From positions 1 through 47,013 of the forward strand of contig UQOC01000014.1 of assembly GCA_900542565.1 (NCBI GenBank): DNA of 47,013 bases, read 5' to 3'. Below, in pieces: positions 15,193 to 23,884 of the stretch (its first letter is position 1; each line of letters starts with the position of its first letter). This DNA comes from an uncultured Eubacteriales bacterium (GTDB taxonomy: Bacteria; Bacillota; Clostridia; Peptostreptococcales; Anaerovoracaceae). The translations under genes were made by a program, and so were the position numbers. The notes below the pieces were generated by a model, which searched no databases, was not told where the DNA came from, and saw only the letters and a program-made list of their open reading frames with translations.

Positions 15193-16243
15193 CTGTCCGT
15201 CCTCCCATGTATTCCTCTATCTCATGCGGCATCACGACGGTCTTCTGGAAGAAAACATCTTCAAATAGCGCCCGGCCCAGTTCCGGCTCTTCTCGCAGTG
15301 CCTCCGAGAGGATTTCCATGTATTTCTGATCCTCCGGCAACTCCCCCGTATATCTTTCGGCTCTGTATAAGGGCGAAAGATAGGGCCGCCATGTCTCGCC
15401 CCAGTTGCAGAAATGGCTGTGCTTGAGGGCGCCTATGCTCATCTTTCCACCTCCGCATGGATAGATGCACTGGAGCGCGCAGCAATCACTGCCTGTTTCG
15501 GCCACCAGGCAGACGGCCGGCGGTGCAAAGGGAGAACAATCCACGAAGATCAGGTCTCCCGGCTCAAACGGCAGAGGGATGTTCAGGCTGTGCCCGCATT
15601 CCACCCCGCTGAAGGGGTTGCGTTCGTATTCCTTCCTTTTTAGCAGTACATCCTTTCTGTACGCTGTATCCGGGTGATCGTCATAGTAAAAGATCTCTCC
15701 CGTCCAGTCGCAGATATATCTGTATCTGCCTCTCATCGTATGCTCTGGAGTCATTTCATACAGCTCCATGATCCAGAAATCCAGGAATTTCCCATGATCA
15801 CCCGCAGGGAGACCCCATTCCGCCAGGTCGCTGTCGATCATTTTTTTGGCGCTTGCCAGACTGGCCTCAGGGAAAGTTCCAATCTGCCTATGCTCCACAC
15901 GGCTGATGCCGCTCCTGCATTCCGTTTCGGTCTTCATTTCCAGTATGAGGAGAACCTGAGTGCTGTTGTCAATGTCTGAGATGGCCCCGAGGGCTTCCTG
16001 CAGATGCCGGTCGTTGTATTCGGCCAGTTCGAGGAGATCATCGTCCTCAAGGTTTTCTCTGAACAGGGTCATCAGCGTGCTCTTTTTGCGGAGGTCTGCC
16101 GGCGCCCCGCCGAGTATCTTCATGTAATCCATGTCGGTCAGCTGGTCTCTGTGGGTCAACAGATGCTTACGCACATCCTTTGAGGGGATGAGACTTATTA
16201 TCTTTTCTCTGATATCCTGAGGCTTTCTTTCCATGTTCGTCAT
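15173..16243 (-). CDS. Unknown protein, possibly related to the adjacent family
   Basis: A 356-residue protein that begins IREKIISLIPSKDVRKHLLTHRDQLTDMDYMKIL, a helical module, then a middle domain and a beta-rich part with IPLPFEPGDLIFVDCSPF near residue 230. The IP(T/L)PFxxGD(I/L) block is shared with the two larger upstream genes. ATG 16243 overlaps the upstream stop (ATGA), but the ATG at 16234 has better spacing from AAAGG. I know of no assigned function. Its place in a tight operon with an FtsH-like protease and a SLOG protein suggests a common process. Confidence 0.6.
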   Translation of the reverse strand: MTNMERKPQDIREKIISLIPSKDVRKHLLTHRDQLTDMDYMKILGGAPADLRKKSTLMTLFRENLEDDDLLELAEYNDRHLQEALGAISDIDNSTQVLLILEMKTETECRSGISRVEHRQIGTFPEASLASAKKMIDSDLAEWGLPAGDHGKFLDFWIMELYEMTPEHTMRGRYRYICDWTGEIFYYDDHPDTAYRKDVLLKRKEYERNPFSGVECGHSLNIPLPFEPGDLIFVDCSPFAPPAVCLVAETGSDCCALQCIYPCGGGKMSIGALKHSHFCNWGETWRPYLSPLYRAERYTGELPEDQKYMEILSEALREEPELGRALFEDVFFQKTVVMPHEIEEYMGGRTDDRQAR

Positions 16244-17247
16244 CCTTTCATTATCTTGTCATAGTTTATCATCATATCCAGAGGGTCCATTTTCCCTCTC
16301 AGGTACAGGCTGATATGATAAAATATTTCTCCCTGTCTGCCGCCGGCAGGCCCTCTGTAGTATTCCATATCCTGATAGCTGTGCTCCACTTCTCTGTAGA
16401 CATATTTGCCGTCACCGCTGAGCCAGTAGCCGCCCACGGTCATGTCGCTTATATCGCCCTGCTTTGCCAGCCGATCGTATATCCTTTTATCTGCTTCCGT
16501 CTCCCTATCGGTACAAAGGTCCGACATCACAAAGGGTGTGACGGGAAAGCCTTCTTTCTCCCTGTCGATAAAGACGATGTCGCCTTTTTTGAACGGGGTC
16601 GGAATGTCTATCCACATGCCCTCAAAGGCGAACAAAAGGTCGAAGTTTTCCCGTATCATGCCGTATCTGCTGCCTTCGTCCAGCTGGAGGACTCTGCCCC
16701 TTTCGTCCACCGTCACCCTGATGTTTTCCTCCTCATCCTCAGGGCCCGTCAGTATCCTGGCCCTGGTCACGGAAAACCCGAGTAAGAGCTGACGCTCGCT
16801 TTCATCCAGGTTTTCATCCAGCCTATTCATTTCGGCCGCCAGTCCTGCGCCGTATTCGCCGTATACGCGGAGGTTGTCCATGTCATCATATTCATAGCCG
16901 TGATACTGCCCGTCTGCGTAGTATTCGCTCCTGAGCAGGGGCGCAAAGCTGTAGATATATCCTGCTTCTTTTGCAAAGAACCGGTCGAGGACTGTTTTCT
17001 GGATGTCCATATATTTTCTGAGAAATCCGTGAAGACTGGGGATGTACGGGCAGTTCAGCCTTTCGGCGATCCGGGTGTCGTCCATCGTCTGTATGATGTG
17101 CTCCCATGCCAGGTGCTTTTCCTGGAGGGTGTGATTTTTGCTCTGATATATCAGGAAAGCGCTTTCCATGGCGTTGAACTCGTGGCCGATGGCCTTGCAA
17201 TGCTCTCTTATGGCTTTTGAATTGATGTAGTCGTATATCTCTTTCAT
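16240..17247 (-). CDS. Unknown protein, paralogue of the 17251-18324 product
   Basis: A 335-residue protein with an N-terminal helical domain (YINSKAIREHCKAIGHEF, then EKHLAWEHIIQTM) that matches the upstream gene's INSRDIRDHLKKTGY and EKFDAWTHMIETM. The C-terminal half has MWIDIPTPFKKGDIVFID and the LCTDRETEADKRIYDRL block also present in the orphan tail gene. It starts 3 bp after the upstream stop, with its ribosome binding site inside the upstream gene's last codons. Families of this kind recur in Clostridia without known function, as far as I can recall; no catalytic motif is obvious. Confidence 0.65.
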   Translation of the reverse strand: MKEIYDYINSKAIREHCKAIGHEFNAMESAFLIYQSKNHTLQEKHLAWEHIIQTMDDTRIAERLNCPYIPSLHGFLRKYMDIQKTVLDRFFAKEAGYIYSFAPLLRSEYYADGQYHGYEYDDMDNLRVYGEYGAGLAAEMNRLDENLDESERQLLLGFSVTRARILTGPEDEEENIRVTVDERGRVLQLDEGSRYGMIRENFDLLFAFEGMWIDIPTPFKKGDIVFIDREKEGFPVTPFVMSDLCTDRETEADKRIYDRLAKQGDISDMTVGGYWLSGDGKYVYREVEHSYQDMEYYRGPAGGRQGEIFYHISLYLRGKMDPLDMMINYDKIMKG

Positions 17248-17250
17248 GGT

Positions 17251-18324
17251 TTATCCTTTCTCTGGTATGATGTCCAGTTCTTCGAGCAGCTGTCGGTCAT
17301 ACATCCTCGTGAAAAAATCTCTCCACTCCTCTGCCTGTTCTTCTTTTTCTATCAGTACCGCACTGTTGCAGAGGACTTCTGCGCTGATCCGGCCTTTTAC
17401 AAAGGCGCTGACGACTTGCAGAAAACGGTTTTTGCCTGTCATCTCTCCCCTATAAAATTCCAGGTCCAGATAATTAGTCGCTGCAAAAAAATCGTCGTAC
17501 CACATTGCCGGTATATCCTGATATGGACTGGTTTCATATCCATAGGCGACCATATAGCCTGAGTTCAGGCAATTCTTTCTCTTTTTGCCTTTCTGCCGCC
17601 GCGTGGCAATATACTTGATGGGAAAGTCTGACCAGTTAAAGCCGTTTTCCAGCAGTTCCTTTTCTTCCCAGATTTTGAGGTAGTCCAGCACAAAAGGCTT
17701 TTCTGTCCCTTTTTCTATGACTATGTCTCCCCGGCTGAAAGGGGTGGGTATCTTTACGGCCATTTCGTCAAAAACGGTATCGATGTCCAGATTCCGGCCG
17801 TTCAGCGGCTCTTCTTCTGCCGACATTATTTCCATCTGCTCGTTGATCCGGATGTTTATCTCACGGGGCCTGTCCTCCCTGTCGTCTATGTATAATTTTT
17901 TGACCTTGATCCCCTCTCTGACCATGGCCCTCTTTTCTTCCTCGTCGTACTTTGCAAGATGATCTCTCAGCCATTCCAGCAGGTTATCATAGCTTGAAAA
18001 GAGACGGCCCATAAAATAATCCCATGAATATACGGCATATATGCCGCCGTCATTGCTGCAGAATCTGTCCATGGTCGTCCTTTTCAGATCCATGTAGGAC
18101 CGGAGGAAATCATGAAAGCCGCCTTTATATCCGATGAACGGTGACGAAATATAGCAGCCCGGCATGGTCTCGATCATATGGGTCCATGCGTCGAATTTTT
18201 CTTTGAGGGTGGTCTCTCTGCTGCGATACACCGCATAGGCCGCCTCCGGGCCTCTGAAAGTGTACCCCGTTTTTTTCAGGTGGTCCCTGATGTCCCTCGA
18301 ATTGATGAACCGGATAAAATCCAT
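17251..18324 (-). CDS. Unknown protein, first gene of the AAA-M41/SLOG operon
   Basis: A 357-residue protein. I chose ATG 18324 because GAAGGAGG lies eight bases upstream and the paralogue starts at the equivalent residue; an upstream in-frame start at 18402 is not supported. Features are an N-terminal helical domain (FIRFINSRDIRDHL..EAAYAVYRSRETTLKEKFDAWTHM), a middle region, and a beta-rich domain beginning AVKIPTPFSRGDIVI near residue 210, then a basic patch (RRQKGKKRK). There are no signal or membrane segments. Function is unknown. It follows a terminator that ends the upstream WYL gene, so it should have its own promoter in 18325-18403. Confidence 0.65.
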   Translation of the reverse strand: MDFIRFINSRDIRDHLKKTGYTFRGPEAAYAVYRSRETTLKEKFDAWTHMIETMPGCYISSPFIGYKGGFHDFLRSYMDLKRTTMDRFCSNDGGIYAVYSWDYFMGRLFSSYDNLLEWLRDHLAKYDEEEKRAMVREGIKVKKLYIDDREDRPREINIRINEQMEIMSAEEEPLNGRNLDIDTVFDEMAVKIPTPFSRGDIVIEKGTEKPFVLDYLKIWEEKELLENGFNWSDFPIKYIATRRQKGKKRKNCLNSGYMVAYGYETSPYQDIPAMWYDDFFAATNYLDLEFYRGEMTGKNRFLQVVSAFVKGRISAEVLCNSAVLIEKEEQAEEWRDFFTRMYDRQLLEELDIIPEKG

Positions 18325-18403
18325 GGCGTTTTCCTCCTTCAAACCCTGTGCCTTGATCTTATATATAATAAATACTACAGAGGATGGGACAAAAATAGGC
18401 AAT

Positions 18404-18428
18404 AAAAAACGCCGGTCCGTTCGGCGTT
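18404..18428 (-). terminator. Intrinsic terminator of the second WYL gene
   Basis: On the minus strand AACGCCG and CGGCGTT form a 7-bp stem with a 7-base loop, followed by TTTTTTA-type bases. A second partner copy (CGGCGTT on the plus strand at 18434-18440) allows an alternative stem. It lies 38 bp past the WYL stop. Confidence 0.7.
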
Positions 18429-18465
18429 AAACTCGGCGTTAAACTTTCCGGCGGCCGGCGTATAT

Positions 18466-19563
18466 CTATTTTTCTTCCATGGCCTTTAAGATAGCCTCAA
18501 AATCACGGCGCACCTTGTCCACCAGCGACTTTGGTTCGAGCATGATGACATTCGGCGCAAAATTTCGGGCGAACTGCTCAAGGGCCATCTGGTTGGCGTA
18601 GGTAGATACCGTGACCGTGTTTTCGTCAGCGTCCACGAACATGGCGTTTTCCCCGAACATGTCGACGATGTCGGTGATCATCCCCCTGTCGGCACGGAAC
18701 TTGGCCCTGATGTTGTCGCTGGAAAACATGTACGGATGTTCCCTCATGTACTGGGTGATATCAAGGGTGCGGCCATGTGCCCACTTGAGTGTCTCAAAGG
18801 GCTTGACGGGTTCGTCCAGTATCCTGATCTCCTGGATCCTGTCCAGCCGGTAGTTGGCTATGTTGTCAAACTTGTCGTTGTTGCAGATGAGATAATACTT
18901 TCCCTCCCTTGCCGCCATATAATAAGGGCTTATGACATATTCCCGGACCGTTCCGTCGGATCTCTGTCTCAGGTGCAGCTCCTTGTCCACATCGTATTCC
19001 AGATAGCGGAAAGAGATCTTACGCTTTTTGCTTATGGCTTCGTCGATCATCTCTATGGTATAGAAAAGTTGCTTGTTATCCGTCTTGTCCACCGGCGGCC
19101 TGGAAATGTTCTTTATCCTCGGTCGAAAATATACGCTTGTCTGGCTCTCCAGCTTTTCGACCAGGTCCCGGCACTGGTCCAGCGGCACATGGGGTGAAAA
19201 CAGCAGTCCGTCTATCAGCAGCCTGAGTTCTCCCTCGGTAAACTTGCCTTCCAGATAGAAGTTGGTCTGGATATAGTTTTCTTCCATCTCTTTTTCCCCG
19301 GTGGCCGGGTCTATCTTGTCCCTGCCGTCCTTGTCCTTGACCGGCATCATGCGGACTGTTTCTTCGTAATCTATCTCGAAGCCGTAATCTATCAGGTCCA
19401 TCAGATTGCGCTTAATGGCCTTGCGGTCTGCTGTCATGTCGTATTCTTTTCTTAGTATGTCGGCTATCTGCTTCTGGCTGAGCCGATGGTCCGCATCGGT
19501 ATATTTTTCCAGAATGTCGAGGATGTTGAGAATGAGCAGTTTTTTCGGCTGTTTGGTATACAT
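18466..19563 (-). CDS. WYL-domain transcriptional regulator, second copy
   Basis: A 365-residue protein with a winged-helix N-terminus (LLILNILDILEKYTDADHRLSQKQIADILRKEY..DRKAIKRNLMDLIDYGFEI), a central region and a WYL domain (about 180-260: KISFRYLEYDVDKEL, REYVISPYYMAAREGKYYLIC, NYRLDRI), then a WCX-like C-terminal part. AGGAGG lies five bases before the ATG. It has the same layout as the 3648-4640 gene but is clearly diverged. It lies between the AAA-M41/SLOG operon and NADAR, each with its own terminator, so it appears monocistronic. WYL proteins often act as silencers of defence loci; which of the neighbouring operons it controls is unknown. Confidence 0.85.
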   Translation of the reverse strand: MYTKQPKKLLILNILDILEKYTDADHRLSQKQIADILRKEYDMTADRKAIKRNLMDLIDYGFEIDYEETVRMMPVKDKDGRDKIDPATGEKEMEENYIQTNFYLEGKFTEGELRLLIDGLLFSPHVPLDQCRDLVEKLESQTSVYFRPRIKNISRPPVDKTDNKQLFYTIEMIDEAISKKRKISFRYLEYDVDKELHLRQRSDGTVREYVISPYYMAAREGKYYLICNNDKFDNIANYRLDRIQEIRILDEPVKPFETLKWAHGRTLDITQYMREHPYMFSSDNIRAKFRADRGMITDIVDMFGENAMFVDADENTVTVSTYANQMALEQFARNFAPNVIMLEPKSLVDKVRRDFEAILKAMEEK

Positions 19564-19673
19564 GGTTCCTCCTTGCGGGTCGCTGCTAGGCGTGTGTTTC
19601 TATGCTTTCATGTTTTTATGCTGCTGCGGGATGGTCATGGGGTTTGCATATCCCTTTTATTTAATTATATCCG

Positions 19674-19721
19674 AAAAAACAGGGTTGGCAATGGAAAAAT
19701 CTTTTTCCATCCCAGCCCTGT
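19674..19721 (-). terminator. Intrinsic terminator of the NADAR gene
   Basis: A long stem made of CAGGG..ATGGAAAAA paired with TTTTTCCAT..CCCTG, followed on the minus strand by six T residues. It lies a few bases past the NADAR stop. The reverse strand also has TTTT, so it could work both ways. Confidence 0.75.
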
Positions 19722-19733
19722 TTTGTGTATCAC

Positions 19734-20333
19734 CTATTCTTCGTCAAACTCCCCAAAGTCATCCATACAAACAATATCATTCCTCACTCCCATCAGGGCA
19801 AATCCCAGAAGGTTTTTTCCTCTCCATTTGGATGGGTCAAGGGCGTCCGGGTTATTCTTGCCAAGTCCAATACCCCATATGCGGTCGACAGGGCTTGCCT
19901 CAACCAGCAGCTTATCTCCTGTTGAGAGCAGGAACTCCCTCAGCTGAGGATTCTGTGTGAATTTGAGGAGGTTGCCGTGTTCGACGATATCCATCTTGTT
20001 TTCGTCCCAGATTTCTTTGTCAAAGTTTCTTACCTTGCGGCCGAGCCTTTTGCATGCCTTAGGATCATCCGTCCTGATTATCTCTTCTCTTATCTCCTCG
20101 TCTCCAAACAGGCGGGCCTTCTCAGCCATCATGTACTGTTCGGCGCTGGTGTATGTCACACCCTCTTCTTTAAACTCACAGGGATACCACTGGCTCAGGC
20201 AGCTGTCCGTTATCGGGTCGGTCACCTTGTGTCCGTAGAACAGGAGCATATTGTCCTTGTGATCGATGAGCCATTGCATGTCTATGACCCTTGTGACATT
20301 TGCGGTGACTTGTATAACAGGTTTTCTGTCCAT
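19734..20333 (-). CDS. NADAR-domain protein (ADP-ribosyl glycohydrolase family)
   Basis: A 199-residue protein. The NADAR fold (YbiA/DUF1768) is recognisable from FYGHKVTDPITDSCLSQWYPCEF near the start, YTSAEQYMMAEKARLFGD, the central LGRKVRNFDKEIWDE and DRIWGIGLGKNNPDALDPSKWRGKNLLG near the end. Family members remove ADP-ribose from modified guanine in nucleic acids or cleave related N-glycosides, and occur near DarT-like toxins and other defence genes. No DarT homologue is visible here. I chose ATG 20333 (GAGGAGG seven bases upstream) over an in-frame start at 20396. It has its own terminator, so it appears monocistronic. Confidence 0.85.
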   Translation of the reverse strand: MDRKPVIQVTANVTRVIDMQWLIDHKDNMLLFYGHKVTDPITDSCLSQWYPCEFKEEGVTYTSAEQYMMAEKARLFGDEEIREEIIRTDDPKACKRLGRKVRNFDKEIWDENKMDIVEHGNLLKFTQNPQLREFLLSTGDKLLVEASPVDRIWGIGLGKNNPDALDPSKWRGKNLLGFALMGVRNDIVCMDDFGEFDEE

Positions 20334-20578
20334 ATCGTTTCCTCCTCTCGTTGATGGTATAAGAGTATCACAAGCGGTGGGGCGATTTTGGGGCATGGCA
20401 GCGGGGATGGAGGACGAGGGCGGCGGGGCTGGGTGGCGTCAGGGCCGGGGCCAGGTGACGGTGGCTTGGCTGGTTGGCGGTGGAGCCGGCGGGCCGGTTG
20501 GCAGATGCTTGTCTGACGGAGCTGTTGAATACGATTGACTTCATGGCGACAGTTGTCTTTTTTTCGCCGTACCCAGGG
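20334..20578. other. GC-rich intergenic stretch without a gene
   Basis: From about 20375 to 20525 the plus strand is strongly G-rich (runs such as GGGCGGCGGGGC), unlike the coding DNA around it. ORFs on both strands here have no recognisable product and no good ribosome binding site. The NADAR promoter probably lies in 20340-20400, but I cannot define its boxes. Confidence 0.5.
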
Positions 20579-20725
20579 AAAAGCCAACATTTCGTTGGAA
20601 AATATGCTGAAATAGCCTGCGACTTGGCCTTATGTTGGCTTTTTGCTGCAAACCTCCGATTTTAGGTAACATTTTTTCAAAAAACTGTTACCTGTTTTCT
20701 ATTGAGGTGAACAAAAAGCCAACAT
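20579..20725. repeat. Cluster of perfect hairpins with AAGCCAACAT arms
   Basis: AAAAGCCAACAT (20579-20590) and its exact reverse complement (20632-20643) form a 12-bp stem; a third copy of the arm is at 20714-20725. Between them AGGTAACA (20664-20671) and TGTTACCT (20686-20693) form another stem whose loop TTTTTTCAAAAAAC also nearly pairs. Nothing here looks coding. Confidence 0.75.
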
Positions 20726-20853
20726 CCCAGATAAAATCGACATGGTTCGACATGATCCGACTCTGCGTGTTGCTTTTTCTCTTGACCGTTTAGATTCAGC
20801 CAACAGGACCGGGTGTGCCTTGTCATGCTGATGTTAGCGATGATGTTGCCGCC

Positions 20854-20927
20854 GCCGAAATGTTGTATGTTTTTCTGCTGACCGCGAAAATCTACAACAT
20901 TATGCCGATCCGGCATAGGATTTTCGG
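20854..20927. repeat. 73-bp structured repeat, copy B
   Basis: Same element as 12984-13056: CCGAA/TTCGG outer ends, ATGTTGTA/TACAACAT stem and ATGCCG/CGGCAT hairpin, with about a dozen base changes. Some changes fall in loops, so pairing is largely kept. Confidence 0.7.
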
Positions 20928-20942
20928 TGGAAAAAGGCCGCC

Positions 20943-21033
20943 ATGTTGTAAATTTTTTGAAAAATCAAAAAATCATGCAACATTCTCAAAAAAATGTTGC
21001 ATGAAATCGTAAAATTCAAAAAAATTACAACAT
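20943..21033. repeat. 91-bp nested palindrome
   Basis: The outer arms are 19 bp (20943-20961 with 21015-21033) with one mismatch. Inside them a perfect 11-bp hairpin (CATGCAACATT 20974-20984 with AATGTTGCATG 20993-21003) sits symmetrically. The sequence is very AT-rich. It lies 140 bp past the DUF2130 stop and adjoins the 73-bp repeat. The remaining bases to 21173 are GC-rich with no gene. Confidence 0.75.
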
Positions 21034-21173
21034 CGGGTGGGGCGGCCCGACACACCCCGTCCATCTGTGGCCGGTAGGCATTGCTTATCCTGGGGTCCTG
21101 GGGTGGGAAGAACGACCGCAGGCGCGTACCCGCAGACGGCGCGATGGCAACAGTTCGCCCCCGCCCGCACCTG

Positions 21174-22382
21174 TCACTCCGTCTTATCCAGCTCCGCAAA
21201 CTTCTGCGCCATGGTCGGGTTGTTCCTGGTCAGGCGCTTGATGGTCAGGTCCTCGGCCTTGTTGTTGGCAAGGCGCAGATTGTTTTCCGAGGAAAGCAGA
21301 GCTTCTTTTGTCTTTTGCAGATGGTCGATAGTCTTGTCGATTTCCTCGATGGCTTTCTGGAACTTCTCGCTGGCGAGCCGGTAATTGCGGGCGAACTTAT
21401 CCTTAAAGTCGTTGAGGTCCTCCTCAAAATGGGTGATGTCCAGGTTCTGTTCCCTGATCTGGGCCAGCTCGGTCCTATACTTGAGCGAGTTGAGGGCAGC
21501 GTTGCGCAGCACGGTAATGATCGGGATAAAGAACTGGGGCCTCACCACATACATTTTTGGATATTTGTAGGAAACATCGACGATCCCCGAGTTGTAAAAC
21601 TCATTGTCTGCTTCCAGCATGGTCACCAGAACGGCGTACTCGCAGTTCTTCTCCCGGCGGTCCTTGTCCAGCTCCTTAAAAAAGTCCTCGTTCTTATGCT
21701 TGGTGGCGGTGGTATCCATCTCGTTTTTCATCTCGAACATGATGGAAATAAACTCCACTCCGTCGTCGGAGGTTTCGCGGTATATGAAGTCGCCTTTGCT
21801 GCCGGTACGGGCGTCGTTGTCTTTTTCAAAATATGCGTTCTTAAAAGCGGTGGCCCGCAATTTGTTGAATTCGGTCTCACAGTGCTGCTCAAGGCTTTCT
21901 CCGATCATCTTGGTGGACTGGCGGGCCTTGAAATCCTTGTAGTAGGCGATTTCCTCGTCTTTCTGCCTGAGCTCGGCGGCGTGCTGCTCGGAAAGGGATT
22001 TTTCCTTGAGCTCCCACTGGGTGGTCTCAAGGCGCAGCTGGTTTTGGAGTTCAAGGATTTCTTTTTCCCTCTCCTGAACGGCCGTCTGAACCGTCAGGTC
22101 TGTGCTGTTCTTGGCAATCTCGATCTGGCTCTTGAGACGGGCTATCTCCAGGTCTTTTTCCGCCAGCTGGCGGTCCTTGTCTGCAAGGGCCTTTTCGTTC
22201 TGGGAGCGGGTCTCGGTCACGGCGACTTTGACCGCCGAATCTTTTTCGTTGCTGTATGCCTGCTCCCGCTGGGCGATCTCTTTTTCAAACTCCTTGTCGC
22301 GGACTTGTCTGACTATGGCCGCATATCCGGCTTCGTCCACCTGAAAGATCTTGCCGCAGTTGGGGCATTTTATTTCCTGCAT
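21174..22382 (-). CDS. DUF2130 protein with zinc-binding N-terminus and long coiled coil
   Basis: A 402-residue protein that begins with a zinc-binding [14 protein letters not shown] motif, followed by a long heptad-rich coiled coil (about 25-175, with repeated Q/E/K-rich heptads such as [15 protein letters not shown]) and then the globular DUF2130 domain (about 175-330: [48 protein letters not shown]). The [12 protein letters not shown] and D..E pattern recalls a nuclease-like fold (RmuC-like), though this is inferred. AAGGAGG precedes the ATG. It lies 125 bp after the last BREX-linked gene, so it may have its own promoter. Confidence 0.82.
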   Translation of the reverse strand: MQEIKCPNCGKIFQVDEAGYAAIVRQVRDKEFEKEIAQREQAYSNEKDSAVKVAVTETRSQNEKALADKDRQLAEKDLEIARLKSQIEIAKNSTDLTVQTAVQEREKEILELQNQLRLETTQWELKEKSLSEQHAAELRQKDEEIAYYKDFKARQSTKMIGESLEQHCETEFNKLRATAFKNAYFEKDNDARTGSKGDFIYRETSDDGVEFISIMFEMKNEMDTTATKHKNEDFFKELDKDRREKNCEYAVLVTMLEADNEFYNSGIVDVSYKYPKMYVVRPQFFIPIITVLRNAALNSLKYRTELAQIREQNLDITHFEEDLNDFKDKFARNYRLASEKFQKAIEEIDKTIDHLQKTKEALLSSENNLRLANNKAEDLTIKRLTRNNPTMAQKFAELDKTE

Positions 22383-22507
22383 GGGGTACCTCCTTGTGTG
22401 CTATATAATAGTTATACCACTTAACAGCAAAAATTGCACCTACTTATGCCGCCACAGGACGGGGCGGATAGGCAACGGACAGAGGCAGACAAGGCGGGGC
22501 GAACAGG

Positions 22508-23872
22508 CTACTTCTTTTCAACATAAGGCTTTATCCACCAGACGGCCGGCCTAATGGCATATGGCTCCTGCTGGTCGGCAAATTTTTTGCTCAGCCCCTC
22601 AGCAGTGCAGTATTTGATACCGCTTTTGCTGCCTGATCTCAGGATCCAGCCGGCTGCGTCGCCGTAGTCCACATCGAAGTCGCCCATGTCGTGATCGAGA
22701 TACTGCTTCACTTCTTTGTCGCTGAGCAGAAAGATATAATGGTATGCAGTGTTTTGTGCAGAACCGCCGGCGCAGTCCGAGGTCCTTATTCCTCGAATCA
22801 TTCTCTGCTCTTCTCTGTTAAATGCGCTTTGCAGGAAATCTTCATTGAGCCATGCCTTGATGGAGCTTCCTTTCCATGACGGGAGGCTTTCCTTAGGGTC
22901 CTCGTCAAACGGACGGCAGGTTATTATATCTTTGCTGAGCAGGAGTATGTCATTTTCATTTTCGCCGAGCACTATCCACTCCAGGTCCTTCAGGTTCTTT
23001 CTGTCGGCGTGGGCCTGAGGCCAATGGCCGAACAGTATCTTTTCCCGTACTGCTTCTTTTTCGGGCGCCAGTATGCCGTCTCTTTTTTCCGGTCTGAAAT
23101 TCATATACTGCCAGCGATGGAATTCCATGTCCGATAATATATAAATACCGTCGCCTCGCTTTTTCTTCTGAGCTACTGCCTTTTCCAGCTTGCGGCTTCC
23201 TTCGGAGTAGCGCTCTTCCAGGCCGATAACGATCATGTCTGTGGTGCCGCTGATGGATCCGACTATCCTGCCGCTTTTTCTGGCTATGTATTCCTCCACC
23301 GCAGTCCGTGAATAGTAAAATTTACCTGTGGGTGCTATATTATGGCCTGCGATCTCAAAGTCTGTAACATCCTCTGCTTTGGAAAAATACTGAACATAAC
23401 TGTCGGGGATCGTCCTCTGACCTGTCATATCCTTTTCCGGGGTCATCTTAGCAAGCCTGAAAATATCGTTTTCCTGGGCAGCCGATTTTTTACCGATCTT
23501 CTTTCTCAAGAATTCTTTGAGATCGTCGAAATCCGGTTTAGAGTTTGACGGTGCGAATTTGAAGTATTCATCGCATGGCGTGCCATATTTTTCTAAGCCA
23601 AATGTCATATAGCCTGTATACATGCCGTCGAGGAAGTCGTCTTTCTCTCCCAGAGCTACCACTCCGCCGTCCTTCAGCAGATATATGATGTTGTTATACA
23701 GTTCATCCAGATCTCTGACCCTGCACTTAAGATCATAATTGCAATACTCCATTGTCTCCGACGCTTCGTCCACGAAATTTGGCAGTCTGTAGCGCTCAAA
23801 ATCAAGATAGCGGAGATTCTGCCAGTACATTTTTTCTTTTGCTTTGATCATCAGAAATCTTTTGGTCTCCAT
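22508..23872 (-). CDS. BRCT-domain and DUF6273 fusion, BREX-linked
   Basis: A 454-residue protein. Residues about 170-256 look like a BRCT domain (FEIAGHNIAPTGKFYYSR, IARKSGRIVGSISGTTDMIVIG, SRKLEKA, YILSDMEFHRW), as in NAD-dependent DNA ligase, which binds DNA ends or phosphopeptides. Residues about 290-450 match DUF6273 (ENDILLLSKDIITCRPFDED, IKAWLNEDFLQSAF, RMIRGIRTSD, IFLLSDKEVKQYL, YAIRPAVWW), a C-type-lectin-like fold common in Clostridia. The N-terminal 160 residues are unassigned. It starts 12 bp after the 269-residue gene's stop and so ends the BREX-linked transcript. Confidence 0.75.
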   Translation of the reverse strand: METKRFLMIKAKEKMYWQNLRYLDFERYRLPNFVDEASETMEYCNYDLKCRVRDLDELYNNIIYLLKDGGVVALGEKDDFLDGMYTGYMTFGLEKYGTPCDEYFKFAPSNSKPDFDDLKEFLRKKIGKKSAAQENDIFRLAKMTPEKDMTGQRTIPDSYVQYFSKAEDVTDFEIAGHNIAPTGKFYYSRTAVEEYIARKSGRIVGSISGTTDMIVIGLEERYSEGSRKLEKAVAQKKKRGDGIYILSDMEFHRWQYMNFRPEKRDGILAPEKEAVREKILFGHWPQAHADRKNLKDLEWIVLGENENDILLLSKDIITCRPFDEDPKESLPSWKGSSIKAWLNEDFLQSAFNREEQRMIRGIRTSDCAGGSAQNTAYHYIFLLSDKEVKQYLDHDMGDFDVDYGDAAGWILRSGSKSGIKYCTAEGLSKKFADQQEPYAIRPAVWWIKPYVEKK

Positions 23873-23884
23873 GGTCTTTTCCTC

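Noticed and set aside
21081..22424. A 447-codon plus-strand ORF across the DUF2130 gene
   Set aside because: It is the antisense shadow of a recognisable coiled-coil DUF2130 gene with a good ribosome binding site; its product is a low-complexity Leu/Val-rich string.
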